DNA of 9,057 nucleotides from Actinomycetota bacterium (GCA_027730885.1 JAQCHM010000112.1:1-9057), one strand, 5' to 3'. Positions 1-7,079 are shown, numbered from the stretch's first letter. The notes: a model not told the origin generated them from the letters alone. Numbers and translations are program-made.

Positions 1-956
1 CCGAGGAGGGCTCTACCGACGAGGACGCCACTGACGACGGTGGCGTCGCACCCAAGCTGGCCATCGTCTACTCGGCCGAATGGTTCGACGGGTCCTGGGG
101 CGAGGCCGCCTATGACGGCGCCAACGCCCTCAAGGAATCCGGCGCCGTCTCCGAGATCGCCCTGAGCGAGAATGTGCCCCCGGGCGCCGAGGCCGAGCGC
201 GCGCTGCGGGCCTACGCCGAGGCGGGCTTCAGTCCGATCATCGCCCATTCGTTCAACTACGGCGACGATGTGAAGAAGGTGGCCGCCGACTTCCCCGACA
301 CGATCTTCGTCTACGCGGGCGGATTCGGGGACGTTGCCGACAACGTCGGCGACTACGACCAGCCCTTCTACCAGGCGTCCTACCTCCAGGGCATCCTGTC
401 CGCCGGAGCCGTGGGCGAGGGCAACGTCGCCGGCGCCGGGGGCTTCGAGATCCCCGCGTGCTACTCCATGTACGAAGCCTTCCTCGCCGGTGCCCAGGAA
501 CTCCTCCCCGACACCACGGGAACCTTCATCGCCGTGGGCGACTGGTACGACGTCCAGCTGGCCAAAGAGGCTGCCCTGAGCCAGGCCGAAGCGGGAGCCA
601 CGATGTTCATCGGCTGTGGGCAGGGCCCGACCTTCGGGCAGATCGAGGCGGCCAACGACGTCGGCGGCGTCTCGAGCGGCTACGTCGGGGACATGGCGGA
701 GGTCGGCGACTCGGTGCTCACGTCGTTCATCTGGAACCTCGAAGCCGTCTTCGCCCTGATGGTCGAAGACGTTGCCGCCGGGAGCAACGAGGCCCGCTAC
801 TACAGCGTTCCCCTCGCCGAAGGCGGTTTGGAGGTCGTCATCGACGAGGCCGACGCCGCCAAGATCTCGCCCGAGGCGATGGCCCTGTTCGAAGAGCGCC
901 TGGCCGAGCTCGAGGCGGGTTCCTTCGAAGTGCCGTTCATTCCCGAGAAGGGCTGA
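1..956 (+). CDS. BMP/PnrA-family ABC transporter substrate-binding lipoprotein (5' end missing)
   Basis: The reading frame is open from position 3 to the TGA at 954-956, giving 317 visible residues. The true start, signal peptide and lipobox lie upstream. The first visible residues form an acidic Ser/Thr/Gly linker (EEGSTDEDATDDGG), as is common just after the lipidated Cys of actinobacterial binding proteins. The mature domain then starts with PKLAIVYSAEWFDGSWGEAA. Family-like segments follow: IIAHSFNYGDDV with KVAADFPDTIFVYAGGF, then GGFEIPACYSMYEAFLAGA, and GQGPTFGQIEAA. BMP/PnrA proteins are extracytoplasmic, membrane-anchored receptors for purine nucleosides and related ligands in several bacteria. 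The downstream ATPase and two permeases complete a transporter of this class. A GTG at 174 is an internal codon, not the start. The family call is strong; the ligand is inferred only from the family. Confidence 0.9.
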   Translation, partial: EEGSTDEDATDDGGVAPKLAIVYSAEWFDGSWGEAAYDGANALKESGAVSEIALSENVPPGAEAERALRAYAEAGFSPIIAHSFNYGDDVKKVAADFPDTIFVYAGGFGDVADNVGDYDQPFYQASYLQGILSAGAVGEGNVAGAGGFEIPACYSMYEAFLAGAQELLPDTTGTFIAVGDWYDVQLAKEAALSQAEAGATMFIGCGQGPTFGQIEAANDVGGVSSGYVGDMAEVGDSVLTSFIWNLEAVFALMVEDVAAGSNEARYYSVPLAEGGLEVVIDEADAAKISPEAMALFEERLAELEAGSFEVPFIPEKG

Positions 957-966
957 CCGGCCGCCG

Positions 967-2574
967 ATGACCGATCCCGCCTGCGCTGTCACCGACGACG
1001 GTGCGACCGTGGACACGACGGCAGACCGAGGTCGGTCTGCCGTCGTGATGCGGGGTATCCACCGTCGATTCGGAACAACGGTGGCCCTTGGCGGTGTCGA
1101 TCTGACCCTTCGCCACGGCGAGATCCACGCCGTGCTCGGCTCCAACGGTGCAGGCAAGTCGACCCTGATGAAGATCATGGTCGGACTCGACCGACCTGAC
1201 GCCGGTGGGGTGACCATTCTAGGCGAGGCGGTCGATCGCTTCGAGCCGCGGGCCATTCGGTCCCGCGGTGTCGCGTTGGTTCAACAGCATTTCACTCTGG
1301 TTCCGACGCTGACCGGGGGCGAGAACCTGGTCCTCGCCCGGCCCGAAGGACGGTTGCGGCCCGATCGACGAGCGTGCCGCGATCGGCTGGCATCACTGGT
1401 GGAGCGCTACGGGCTCGAGGTTCGGGGCGACGTCGTCGCCGGAGCGATGTCTGTCGGCGAGCAACAGCGGCTCGAGCTACTGCGCGCCCTCGACGCCGAC
1501 GCTCGGGTGCTCCTCCTCGACGAGCCGACCGCCGTGCTCACCGACGCCGAAGCCGATCAGCTACTGGCCGTCTGCCGGCGCCTGGCCGAGGACGGCCGAG
1601 CTGTGGCGTTCATCACCCACCGCTTGGCCGAAGTGTTCTCCGGCTGCGACCGCGTGTCGGTCCTGCGGGAAGGTTCCGCCGTCATCAGTGACGCACCGAT
1701 CGCCGACCACAGCCGCGCCGACCTCGCGTCGGCCATGGTGGGCTCGGAGTCGTCCGGCACCTACAGCCGAAGGGCCTCCCGGAGCGACGAAGCAGGTGCA
1801 GCGCTCCTCCAGTTGCGAGGCGTCCGCGCCGGACGTCTGCACAATATCGACCTCGACGTGCGCGCCGGTGAGATCGTTGGCATCGCCGGGGTGGACGGCA
1901 ACGGGCAGGCTGACCTCGAGGCCGTACTCTCCGGCCGGACAGCCCCCGAGACGGGCAGCGTTCACATCGGCGGAGCCACGATGGTCGTCGCGGACCCACG
2001 ATCGCGACGCTCGCTCGGCCTGGCCTACGTACCCTCCGATCGCTACCGCTGGGGTCTGATGCGCCCGATGGACCTCGCCGACAACCTCGAGCTGGGACGC
2101 GTGCCGCGGGTACGGGGGCGCCGAGCGCATCGACGCGAGGCGGCCCGCCCCGCTCTCCAAGCGTGGGATGTCCGGAGCTCGGGGCCCGCAGCTCGGGCCG
2201 CAACCCTCTCGGGCGGTAACGCCCAGAAGCTCGTGCTGGCCCGGGAGCTCCACGACGAGCCCTCGGTGGTGTTGGCCTGCTATCCGACCCGCGGTCTCGA
2301 TCCGAACGCGGCCGACGCCGTCGCCGGGCGGCTGGTCGACCGGGCCGCGCTCGGCGCGGCGGTGCTGTGGATCGGGGCCGAGCTCGACGAGTTGTTCGCC
2401 GTGTCCGACCGGATGTTCGTCCTGTCCGACGGCGAACTCATCGGTCCGTTCACGTCGCCGTTCGACCGCGGCGTCATCGGGCTCGCCATGGGTGGCCTCG
2501 CTCCCGGGTCGGCCCCTTCGAAACCGGACCGATCCCCGGTTCCCGAGCTCGAGCAGCAGGAACCGTCGGCATGA
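967..2574 (+). CDS. Double-domain ABC transporter ATPase (RbsA/NupO-like), nucleoside-type importer
   Basis: A 535-residue ATPase with two nucleotide-binding domains in one chain, as in sugar and nucleoside importers of the RbsA/NupO class. Domain 1 has Walker A GSNGAGKST (residues 58-66), a Q-loop region VQQHF, signature SVGEQQ (162-167), Walker B VLLLDE (181-186) and an H-loop FITHRL. Domain 2 has a degenerate Walker A GVDGNGQ (308-314), signature LSGGNAQ (414-420) and VVLACYPTRGLD without the catalytic Glu. That asymmetry is usual for this class, so domain 1 probably does most hydrolysis. The start at ATG 967 lies 10 bp after the upstream stop, with GAGAAGGG at 945-952 as a distant possible ribosome-binding site. 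In-frame starts at GTG 1009, GTG 1045 and ATG 1048 are possible. The first 20-25 residues look unlike the family, and a 34-nt palindrome lies in this stretch. The end overlaps the next gene by 4 bp (ATGA). Confidence 0.93.
   Translation: MTDPACAVTDDGATVDTTADRGRSAVVMRGIHRRFGTTVALGGVDLTLRHGEIHAVLGSNGAGKSTLMKIMVGLDRPDAGGVTILGEAVDRFEPRAIRSRGVALVQQHFTLVPTLTGGENLVLARPEGRLRPDRRACRDRLASLVERYGLEVRGDVVAGAMSVGEQQRLELLRALDADARVLLLDEPTAVLTDAEADQLLAVCRRLAEDGRAVAFITHRLAEVFSGCDRVSVLREGSAVISDAPIADHSRADLASAMVGSESSGTYSRRASRSDEAGAALLQLRGVRAGRLHNIDLDVRAGEIVGIAGVDGNGQADLEAVLSGRTAPETGSVHIGGATMVVADPRSRRSLGLAYVPSDRYRWGLMRPMDLADNLELGRVPRVRGRRAHRREAARPALQAWDVRSSGPAARAATLSGGNAQKLVLARELHDEPSVVLACYPTRGLDPNAADAVAGRLVDRAALGAAVLWIGAELDELFAVSDRMFVLSDGELIGPFTSPFDRGVIGLAMGGLAPGSAPSKPDRSPVPELEQQEPSA
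1014..1047. repeat. 34-nt perfect inverted repeat (16-bp arms) at the 5' end of the ATPase gene
   Basis: The left arm CACGACGGCAGACCGA (1014-1029) and the right arm TCGGTCTGCCGTCGTG (1032-1047) are exact reverse complements separated by GG. The repeat ends directly before the in-frame ATG at 1048. As RNA it would form about 15 base pairs closed by an AGGT tetraloop. As DNA it is a two-fold symmetric site large enough for a dimeric regulator. No T-run follows, so it is not a standard intrinsic terminator. Its place between the binding-protein gene and the rest of the operon would suit mRNA stabilisation or reduced downstream translation; that role is inferred. Confidence 0.85.
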
Positions 2575-3650
2575 CGCTCACGATCGGGGTCGAGCCCCGT
2601 GCAGGAGCCGTACGTGTGGCCACCTCGGCGGTCCGTTCGACCCTTACCGTCCCCATCGTGGCCCTCTTGGCCGCCCTGATCGGGGGCGCCGTCCTCATCC
2701 TCGCCGAGGGCGAAGACCCGTTCGCCGTCTACTGGACCGCGCTGGACGGGGTGCTCTTCGGCCCGCGCGGACTGAGCGACACCGCCACGGCCGCCACCCC
2801 GCTGATCCTCATCGGACTGGGGTACGCGTTGGCCTACCGGGCCCGCCTCTTCACGATCGGAGCCGAGGGCCAGTATCTGATGGGCGCCATCGCCTCGGTG
2901 GCACTGGTGACCGCCGCCGGGGTGCGGGATCTTCCGGGGCCAGCCCTCATGGTGATCGGCGCCACCGCGGCGGTGATGGCCGGGGCCCTCTGGGGAGGCC
3001 TGGCCGGCTTCCTGCAGGTTCGGTTCGGAGCCAGCGTGGTCATCTCGTCGCTCATGCTCGTCTACGTGGCTCAGGCCTTCCTCCAGTGGGCCATCCGGGT
3101 CGGGATCCGCGATCCCGATTCGTTCATCCCCGCCAGTCGTGAGCTCGGTGCTGCCACCCTCCCCACCGTGCCTGGCCTGGACACTCACCTGGGGTTCTTG
3201 GTGGCCATCGTGACCGGGCCGTGTCTGGCGCTGCTCCTGGCCCGGCACCGTCTTGGATATCGGGTGTCGGTGCTCGGCCACAACGCCGACGCCCTCGACG
3301 CCAACGAAGTTGCCTCTCGACGGGTGATGCTGGCCGTGATCGTCTGGGCCGGCGGCCTCGCCGGTCTGGCCGGCTTCGCCGAGACCGCGGGAGTCAACGG
3401 TCGCCTCGGCGACTCTGCCAGCCTCGGTTACGGATTCACAGCCATCATCGTGGCTCTCCTCGGTCGTCTGCACCCGATCGGCGTCGTCTTGGCCGGTTTG
3501 GCGGTTGCGGCTCTGAAGATCGGCTTCGAGGTCGCCGCCCGATCACACGAGCTGCCGTCCTCGTTGGTCGGCGTCATCCAAGCCCTCGTCGTGGTGTTCG
3601 TCGTCGCCGGCGATGCCCTCGTCGCCCGAGGCCGCGGAGGGTCGCGCTGA
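2571..3650 (+). CDS. ABC transporter inner-membrane permease, NupP/YufP-like
   Basis: A 359-residue polytopic membrane protein. The start ATG 2571 overlaps the ATPase stop (ATGA), which implies translational coupling. Hydrophobic segments lie at roughly residues 25-46, 70-90, 101-118, 124-147, 150-172, 207-226, 254-276, 288-313 and 330-355. Family-type motifs are FTIGAEGQ (94-101), the cytoplasmic coupling-helix region VLGHNADALDANEV (around 234-247), GGLAGLAGFAETAGV and GYGFTAIIVALLG. These match the BPD_transp_2 permeases paired with BMP receptors and RbsA-like ATPases in nucleoside importers such as Bacillus NupNOPQ. It should form the translocation pore with the next gene product. The first 20 or so residues are a soluble leader before the first membrane segment. 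An in-frame extension upstream of 2571 only overlaps the ATPase gene and is not credible. Substrate specificity cannot be read from it. Confidence 0.92.
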   Translation: MTLTIGVEPRAGAVRVATSAVRSTLTVPIVALLAALIGGAVLILAEGEDPFAVYWTALDGVLFGPRGLSDTATAATPLILIGLGYALAYRARLFTIGAEGQYLMGAIASVALVTAAGVRDLPGPALMVIGATAAVMAGALWGGLAGFLQVRFGASVVISSLMLVYVAQAFLQWAIRVGIRDPDSFIPASRELGAATLPTVPGLDTHLGFLVAIVTGPCLALLLARHRLGYRVSVLGHNADALDANEVASRRVMLAVIVWAGGLAGLAGFAETAGVNGRLGDSASLGYGFTAIIVALLGRLHPIGVVLAGLAVAALKIGFEVAARSHELPSSLVGVIQALVVVFVVAGDALVARGRGGSR

Positions 3651-4522
3651 TGGATGCCATCTTGACCCTGGCTACCATCAGCGCCGCGCTGCGACTGGCC
3701 ATCCCGGTCGCGCTCTCCGCCTTGGGTGCCGTCGTCAGCGAGCGTAGCGGCGTGCTCAATCTTGGTCTCGAGGGCATGATGATCAGCGGTGCCCTCGCCG
3801 CGTACTCAGCCGCCGAGGCAACCGGTTCACCGTGGCTCGGCCTCCTCGCCGGCGCGATCGTCGGTGTTCTGGCCGGGGCGGTCCTGGTGGCATTTGTCGT
3901 TTATGGCCGGGCGAACCAGATCGTCACCGGTATCGCGGTCTCGCTCCTGGCGGGTTTCCTCACGACGTACCTCTTCCAACAAAACTACTCGATCGGTCAG
4001 GTCCCGCCCCGGTTGAACCGCATCGGGCTCGTCGCCCTGGTGCTCCTCACGGTGGTCCTGCTGGCTCTCGTGTGGTTCGTTCTCGAGCGGACGGTGTTCG
4101 GGCTTGCGTTGGATGCCGTCGGGGAAGCCCCCGAAGCGGCCGACGCCCTCGGCTACGGCGTCGATCGGATTCGGGCCATCGCAACGCTCATCGGTGGAGG
4201 GTTCGCCGGTCTCGGTGGCGCGGCCCTGGTCTGTGGGCCGCTCGGTCTCTTCATCGAGAACGTCACGGCCGGGCGGGGCTGGGTCGCCCTGGCGCTCGTC
4301 GTCTTCGCCGGCTGGAAACCACTGCCCGCCGTCGTCGGCGCGTTCCTCTTCGGACTGTCGGATGCGGTGCAGTTGCGCCTCCAGGGGACCGACTCGGCCG
4401 TTCCCTACGAGTTCTTCCTTGCACTCCCCTACCTCCTCACCCTGATCGCCCTGGTGCTGCGGGCCCGAGCGAGCAGAACGCCGGCGGCGCTCGGCGTACC
4501 GTTCGTGCGGGGCACCACGTGA
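3650..4522 (+). CDS. ABC transporter inner-membrane permease, NupQ/YufQ-like
   Basis: A 290-residue membrane protein and the second permease of the importer. ATG 3650 shares its A with the upstream TGA (TGATG), so the two permeases are very probably translated in a coupled way and made in equal amounts. Hydrophobic segments lie at about residues 8-29, 38-57, 61-84, 89-109, 122-145, 175-198, 205-228 and 255-272. The motif SERSGVLNLGLEGMM (30-44) is typical of this subfamily. So are NQIVTGIAVSLLAG, the coupling-helix GEAPEAADALG (158-168) and the late GRGWVALALVVFAGWKP. It would pair with the previous permease and the double ATPase to import the ligand captured by the BMP lipoprotein. Reading-frame extensions upstream of 3650 lie inside the previous gene and are shadows. 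Confidence 0.92.
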   Translation: MDAILTLATISAALRLAIPVALSALGAVVSERSGVLNLGLEGMMISGALAAYSAAEATGSPWLGLLAGAIVGVLAGAVLVAFVVYGRANQIVTGIAVSLLAGFLTTYLFQQNYSIGQVPPRLNRIGLVALVLLTVVLLALVWFVLERTVFGLALDAVGEAPEAADALGYGVDRIRAIATLIGGGFAGLGGAALVCGPLGLFIENVTAGRGWVALALVVFAGWKPLPAVVGAFLFGLSDAVQLRLQGTDSAVPYEFFLALPYLLTLIALVLRARASRTPAALGVPFVRGTT

Positions 4523-4553
4523 TTCGCGTCCCAACCGTTGCGCCGGTCAATCC

Positions 4554-4560
4554 AAAGGAG
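4554..4560 (+). promoter_or_regulatory. Strong ribosome-binding site (AAAGGAG) for the dioxygenase gene
   Basis: AAAGGAG lies 6 nt before ATG 4567 and is the best Shine-Dalgarno match in the operon. It fixes the dioxygenase start and shows that this gene does not depend on coupling to the permease upstream, from which it is separated by 44 bp. Confidence 0.85.
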
Positions 4561-4566
4561 CACGCC

Positions 4567-5580
4567 ATGGCCATCCCCACGGTCGATCTCAGCCCGTTCG
4601 CCACCGGACTGGTCCTTCCCGGTGCCGAGGCGGAGACGGTCGCATCGCTGATCGACCAGGCTCTGCGCCGAACCGGCTTCCTCATCGTCACCGGCCACGG
4701 CGTCGACCCCGCGGTAAAGGATGCGTACTTCGGTGCCATGAAGTCCTTCTTCGCTCTGCCGCTCGAGGCCAAGGAAGTGATCGCCATCGGCAACAGCGCC
4801 TGCCATCGGGGGTACGTCGGCTTCGCCTCGGAAACCCTCGAGGGAGCCATCGCCGGCGAGGAACGCATCGGCGAAAAGCTGGCGGGCGACATGAAGGAGA
4901 CGCTCGACACCGGGACCGAGCACGGTCCGGATCACCCTGAGGTCCTCGCAGGCACGCCGCTTCACGGGCCGAACCAGTTCCCCGACATCGAGGGCTTTCG
5001 TAAGGCGTGGGAGGACTATCGGAGCGCCGTGATCGAAACTGCGCTCCGGGTACAGCGTGGTCTCGCCATGGCTCTTCACCTCAGCCCTGATTTCTTCGAG
5101 AGCCAACCGGGCGAGACCATGTACCACCTTCGTCTCATCCACTACCCGCCGATGGATCGGCTGACGCCGGAGCCCGGGCAGCTGGGCTGCGGGGCCCACA
5201 CCGACTACGGCACCATCACGGTGCTGGGCGACGATGGAGTCGGCGGCCTACAGGTGCGGATGCGGTCGGGTGAATGGGTCGACGCGGTCGTGCCCGACGG
5301 GCACTTCGTGGTCAACATCGGTGATCTGATGGCGATCTGGACCAACGACCGTTGGATCTCGAACCCCCACCGCGTCGTCAACCCGCCGAACACCGACCGA
5401 TACTCCTCACCTCTCTTCGTGACACCCCCGTTCCACCTCCGGATCGAGACGTTGTCGACCTGCCGCGACGAGCCCCTACGACACGAGCCAATGTTCAGCG
5501 GCCCCTACCTTCTCTCTCGCTTCGACGGCACCCACAGCTACCGCAACGAACTGCTCGAGGAACACAATCAAGCTTCGTGA
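4567..5580 (+). CDS. Isopenicillin N synthase-like 2-oxoglutarate/Fe(II)-dependent dioxygenase
   Basis: A 337-residue cytosolic oxygenase. The N-terminal DIOX_N-type region begins MAIPTVDLSPF and includes TGFLIVTGHGVD (around 36-47). The double-stranded beta-helix core carries the full iron triad: H211 and D213 in HTDYGTIT, and H268 in NPHRVV. R278 and S280 in RYSSPLF form the RxS motif that binds the 2-oxoglutarate carboxylate. NIGDLMAIWTNDRWISNPHR matches the family consensus. All catalytic positions are intact and the length is normal. The family includes plant and fungal oxygenases, fungal thymine 7-hydroxylase and many bacterial members of unknown substrate. Because it follows a nucleoside-type importer on the same strand, oxidation of the imported compound is a reasonable inference but not shown. 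True isopenicillin N synthase activity is unlikely, as no beta-lactam genes are nearby. Confidence 0.92.
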   Translation: MAIPTVDLSPFATGLVLPGAEAETVASLIDQALRRTGFLIVTGHGVDPAVKDAYFGAMKSFFALPLEAKEVIAIGNSACHRGYVGFASETLEGAIAGEERIGEKLAGDMKETLDTGTEHGPDHPEVLAGTPLHGPNQFPDIEGFRKAWEDYRSAVIETALRVQRGLAMALHLSPDFFESQPGETMYHLRLIHYPPMDRLTPEPGQLGCGAHTDYGTITVLGDDGVGGLQVRMRSGEWVDAVVPDGHFVVNIGDLMAIWTNDRWISNPHRVVNPPNTDRYSSPLFVTPPFHLRIETLSTCRDEPLRHEPMFSGPYLLSRFDGTHSYRNELLEEHNQAS

Positions 5581-5590
5581 CGGCAGACCT

Positions 5591-5612
5591 CGTTACGGAA
5601 AACCCCGTGACG
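5591..5612. terminator. Possible weak hairpin between convergent genes
   Basis: CGTTACGG (5591-5598) can pair with CCGTGACG (5605-5612) across the loop AAAACC, giving 8 base pairs including one G-U. It lies in the 39-bp gap between two convergent genes, where a shared terminator is expected. There is no U-run on either strand, so it is only a candidate. Confidence 0.3.
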
Positions 5613-5619
5613 GCGACGC

Positions 5620-6087
5620 TCAGGGTTCGACGAGCGACCGCATGGTCCGACGTGCGGCGGGAGCGGCAGCGGGCGCGGGGACCGGGATGGCTGCGGGCCG
5701 TGGGGTCGGCGCGTGAAGCGACGGCGGGACCGCGACCGGCTCGGCCACCTGTTCCATTTCGGTGGCCTCCGCTCCCCCGTCGCTGCCGGCGGCCTTGTCG
5801 ATCGCAGCGTCGTGAGTGCCGCCGAGCGCGTCCGTCAGGACACCCGGGTCCTCGGTGACTTCGGGTTCGATCGGTTTCAGCAACTGGACACCGACAATGT
5901 CGAGCGGCCCAGCGCTGAACGCAGCGTGCCGCTTCGAATCGGTCACCTGAAGCGTGCCGTCGAACAAAAGTTCGATGGCTGCGACGATGAACCATCCACG
6001 CGTGTCGTCGGGAACTCGATTTACGACGTCGCCAGGGAGCACCTCTTCCATCCGGATTCGGGCCACCTGGATCAGATTGCGTTTCAT
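5620..6087 (-). CDS. Hypothetical protein, 155 residues, compact N-terminal domain with Pro/Ala-rich tail
   Basis: No family is recognised. ATG 6087 is preferred because GAGGAG (complement of about 6092-6097) lies 4 nt upstream. A longer frame opening at 6222 has no such signal and an unstructured-looking extension. The N-terminal part, roughly residues 1-75, starts MKRNLIQVARIRMEEVLPG and alternates hydrophobic and polar residues (GWFIVAAIELLFDGTLQV, then PLDIVGVQLLKPIEPEV). This suggests a small beta-rich fold. Residues around 75-115 are acidic and Gly/Ala-rich, followed by a low-complexity Pro/Ala stretch ending RRTMRSLVEP. No signal peptide or membrane segment is visible, so it is probably cytoplasmic. 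It is divergent from the AAA+ ATPase gene 167 bp away, whose product also ends in a Pro/Ala/Gln-rich tail, so the two may be functionally linked; that is speculative. Confidence 0.72.
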   Translation of the reverse strand: MKRNLIQVARIRMEEVLPGDVVNRVPDDTRGWFIVAAIELLFDGTLQVTDSKRHAAFSAGPLDIVGVQLLKPIEPEVTEDPGVLTDALGGTHDAAIDKAAGSDGGAEATEMEQVAEPVAVPPSLHAPTPRPAAIPVPAPAAAPAARRTMRSLVEP

Positions 6088-6254
6088 GGGGCTCCTCGAC
6101 TCGACGCCCGGTCGCATCGACGCGCCCGCACAGTTCCATCGCCCGGACTCGGCCCATCCTGAGGTCGACGATTCGATCGAGCGTTGGGTCGGGCGGATCA
6201 AACCTTCGAAGAAGGCTTCCACCCGTCGCCAGTTCTGCCGATCCCTTCCCCTGT
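6088..6254. promoter_or_regulatory. Divergent intergenic region between the 155-residue protein and the AAA+ ATPase
   Basis: These 167 bp separate two divergently oriented genes and should hold both promoters. I see no convincing -35/-10 pair. A short inverted repeat CCTTC-GAA-GAAGG lies at 6203-6215. The AAA+ gene has no Shine-Dalgarno sequence before ATG 6255 (the preceding bases are pyrimidine-rich), so leaderless or weakly initiated translation is possible. Confidence 0.4.
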
Positions 6255-7079
6255 ATGGACGTGAACTTTCGAAGCGATCTGGTCCGAGTGCCCAACCGGC
6301 CCGAGGACCTCGACCTTCCGATCGGAATGGTCGAGGAGTTGTTCATGCGGCGCGTCCTCACCGATCGTCAGACGAACATCCATGATGTCTCAGACCAACT
6401 CGGTGTCACGATGCCGATCGGGCGTGTCGTCGCCGACTCGCTTCGCGACAAGAAGCTGCTCGAGTTCCACGGGCTCGAGGGTCGCGCCTATCGCATCGGG
6501 TTGACCGAGCACGGACACAAGGTCACCTCGGAGCGGATGATTGGCAACAGCTACGCCAGTTTCCTGCCCGTATCGTTGAGCGAATACACGAGGGTCACGA
6601 TGGCCCAGAAGTCGGAGGTGATCCTCAACCGGGACACGATCCGGAGCGCGTTCGGAGACCTGGTCGTCGCCGACGAGCTTTTGGACCAACCCGGTCCGGC
6701 CTTCCTGAGCGACGGCGCCATCTTCCTCTATGGCCCTCCGGGAACAGGCAAGACCAGCCTGGCAGAACGGATGATCCGACTTCACAGCGACAGGGTATTG
6801 ATCCCCCGCGCCGTGTCGGTTGACGGATCGGTCATCGTCGTCTACGACCCTGCGACCCACAAGCCGGTCGACCACAACCCCAAGGCATCGACCGTCGATG
6901 GGTCGTCTGCGACCGACCCATCGTCATCGTGGGTGGTGAACTCTCGCCCAAGATGCTCGACCTCGAGTACGACACCATCTCCGGCGCCTACACCACTCCG
7001 ATCCAGATGCAGTCCAACAACGGCATTCTCGTCGTCGACGATCTGGGTCGTCAGGTCATCCGACCCGATGAACTCCTGA
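6255..7079 (+). CDS. AAA+ ATPase, N-terminal part (winged-helix region and Walker A); frame broken at about 6881
   Basis: The frame opens at ATG 6255 and runs to TGA 7077-7079 (274 residues), but only residues 1-209 look like protein. Residues about 20-90 resemble a winged-helix DNA-binding or oligomerisation region: DVSDQLGVTMPIGRVVADSL, a recognition-like helix, then GRAYRIGLTEHGHKV. A linker with SYASFLPVSLSEYTRV leads into the AAA+ core, with Walker A GPPGTGKT at 160-167. After P209 the frame turns into a Ser/Thr/Pro/Arg-rich run typical of an out-of-frame reading. The expected continuation, RRWVVCDRPIVIVGGEL, is found in the -1 frame. A single extra C in the run at 6878-6881 would join the two parts into one protein of about 485 residues. 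This half alone lacks Walker B and the sensors, so it could not act as an ATPase. Confidence 0.8.
   Translation: MDVNFRSDLVRVPNRPEDLDLPIGMVEELFMRRVLTDRQTNIHDVSDQLGVTMPIGRVVADSLRDKKLLEFHGLEGRAYRIGLTEHGHKVTSERMIGNSYASFLPVSLSEYTRVTMAQKSEVILNRDTIRSAFGDLVVADELLDQPGPAFLSDGAIFLYGPPGTGKTSLAERMIRLHSDRVLIPRAVSVDGSVIVVYDPATHKPVDHNPKASTVDGSSATDPSSSWVVNSRPRCSTSSTTPSPAPTPLRSRCSPTTAFSSSTIWVVRSSDPMNS

Noticed and set aside
1014..1047. Intrinsic (rho-independent) terminator
   Set aside because: The stem is strong, but no T-run follows and the operon plainly continues downstream.
2280..3473. 397-codon open frame on the minus strand across the ATPase/permease junction
   Set aside because: It is antisense to two strongly supported genes, is rich in Gly/Glu/His/Arg typical of high-GC shadow frames, and has no recognisable domain.
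3832..4566. Long in-frame extension upstream of the dioxygenase start
   Set aside because: It overlaps the permease gene, is Arg/Pro-rich noise, and the AAAGGAG site 6 nt before ATG 4567 fixes the true start.
4567..5580. True isopenicillin N synthase in a beta-lactam cluster
   Set aside because: No ACV synthetase, acyltransferase or other beta-lactam genes are present; only the general oxygenase fold and motifs match.
5713..6162. 149-codon plus-strand frame opposite the 155-residue gene
   Set aside because: No ribosome-binding site and no protein-like hydrophobic pattern; it mirrors the minus-strand gene.
5495..6361. 288-codon minus-strand frame over the 155-residue gene
   Set aside because: Very Arg/Ser-rich composition, overlaps the dioxygenase end, and competes with a frame that has a good ribosome-binding site and balanced composition.
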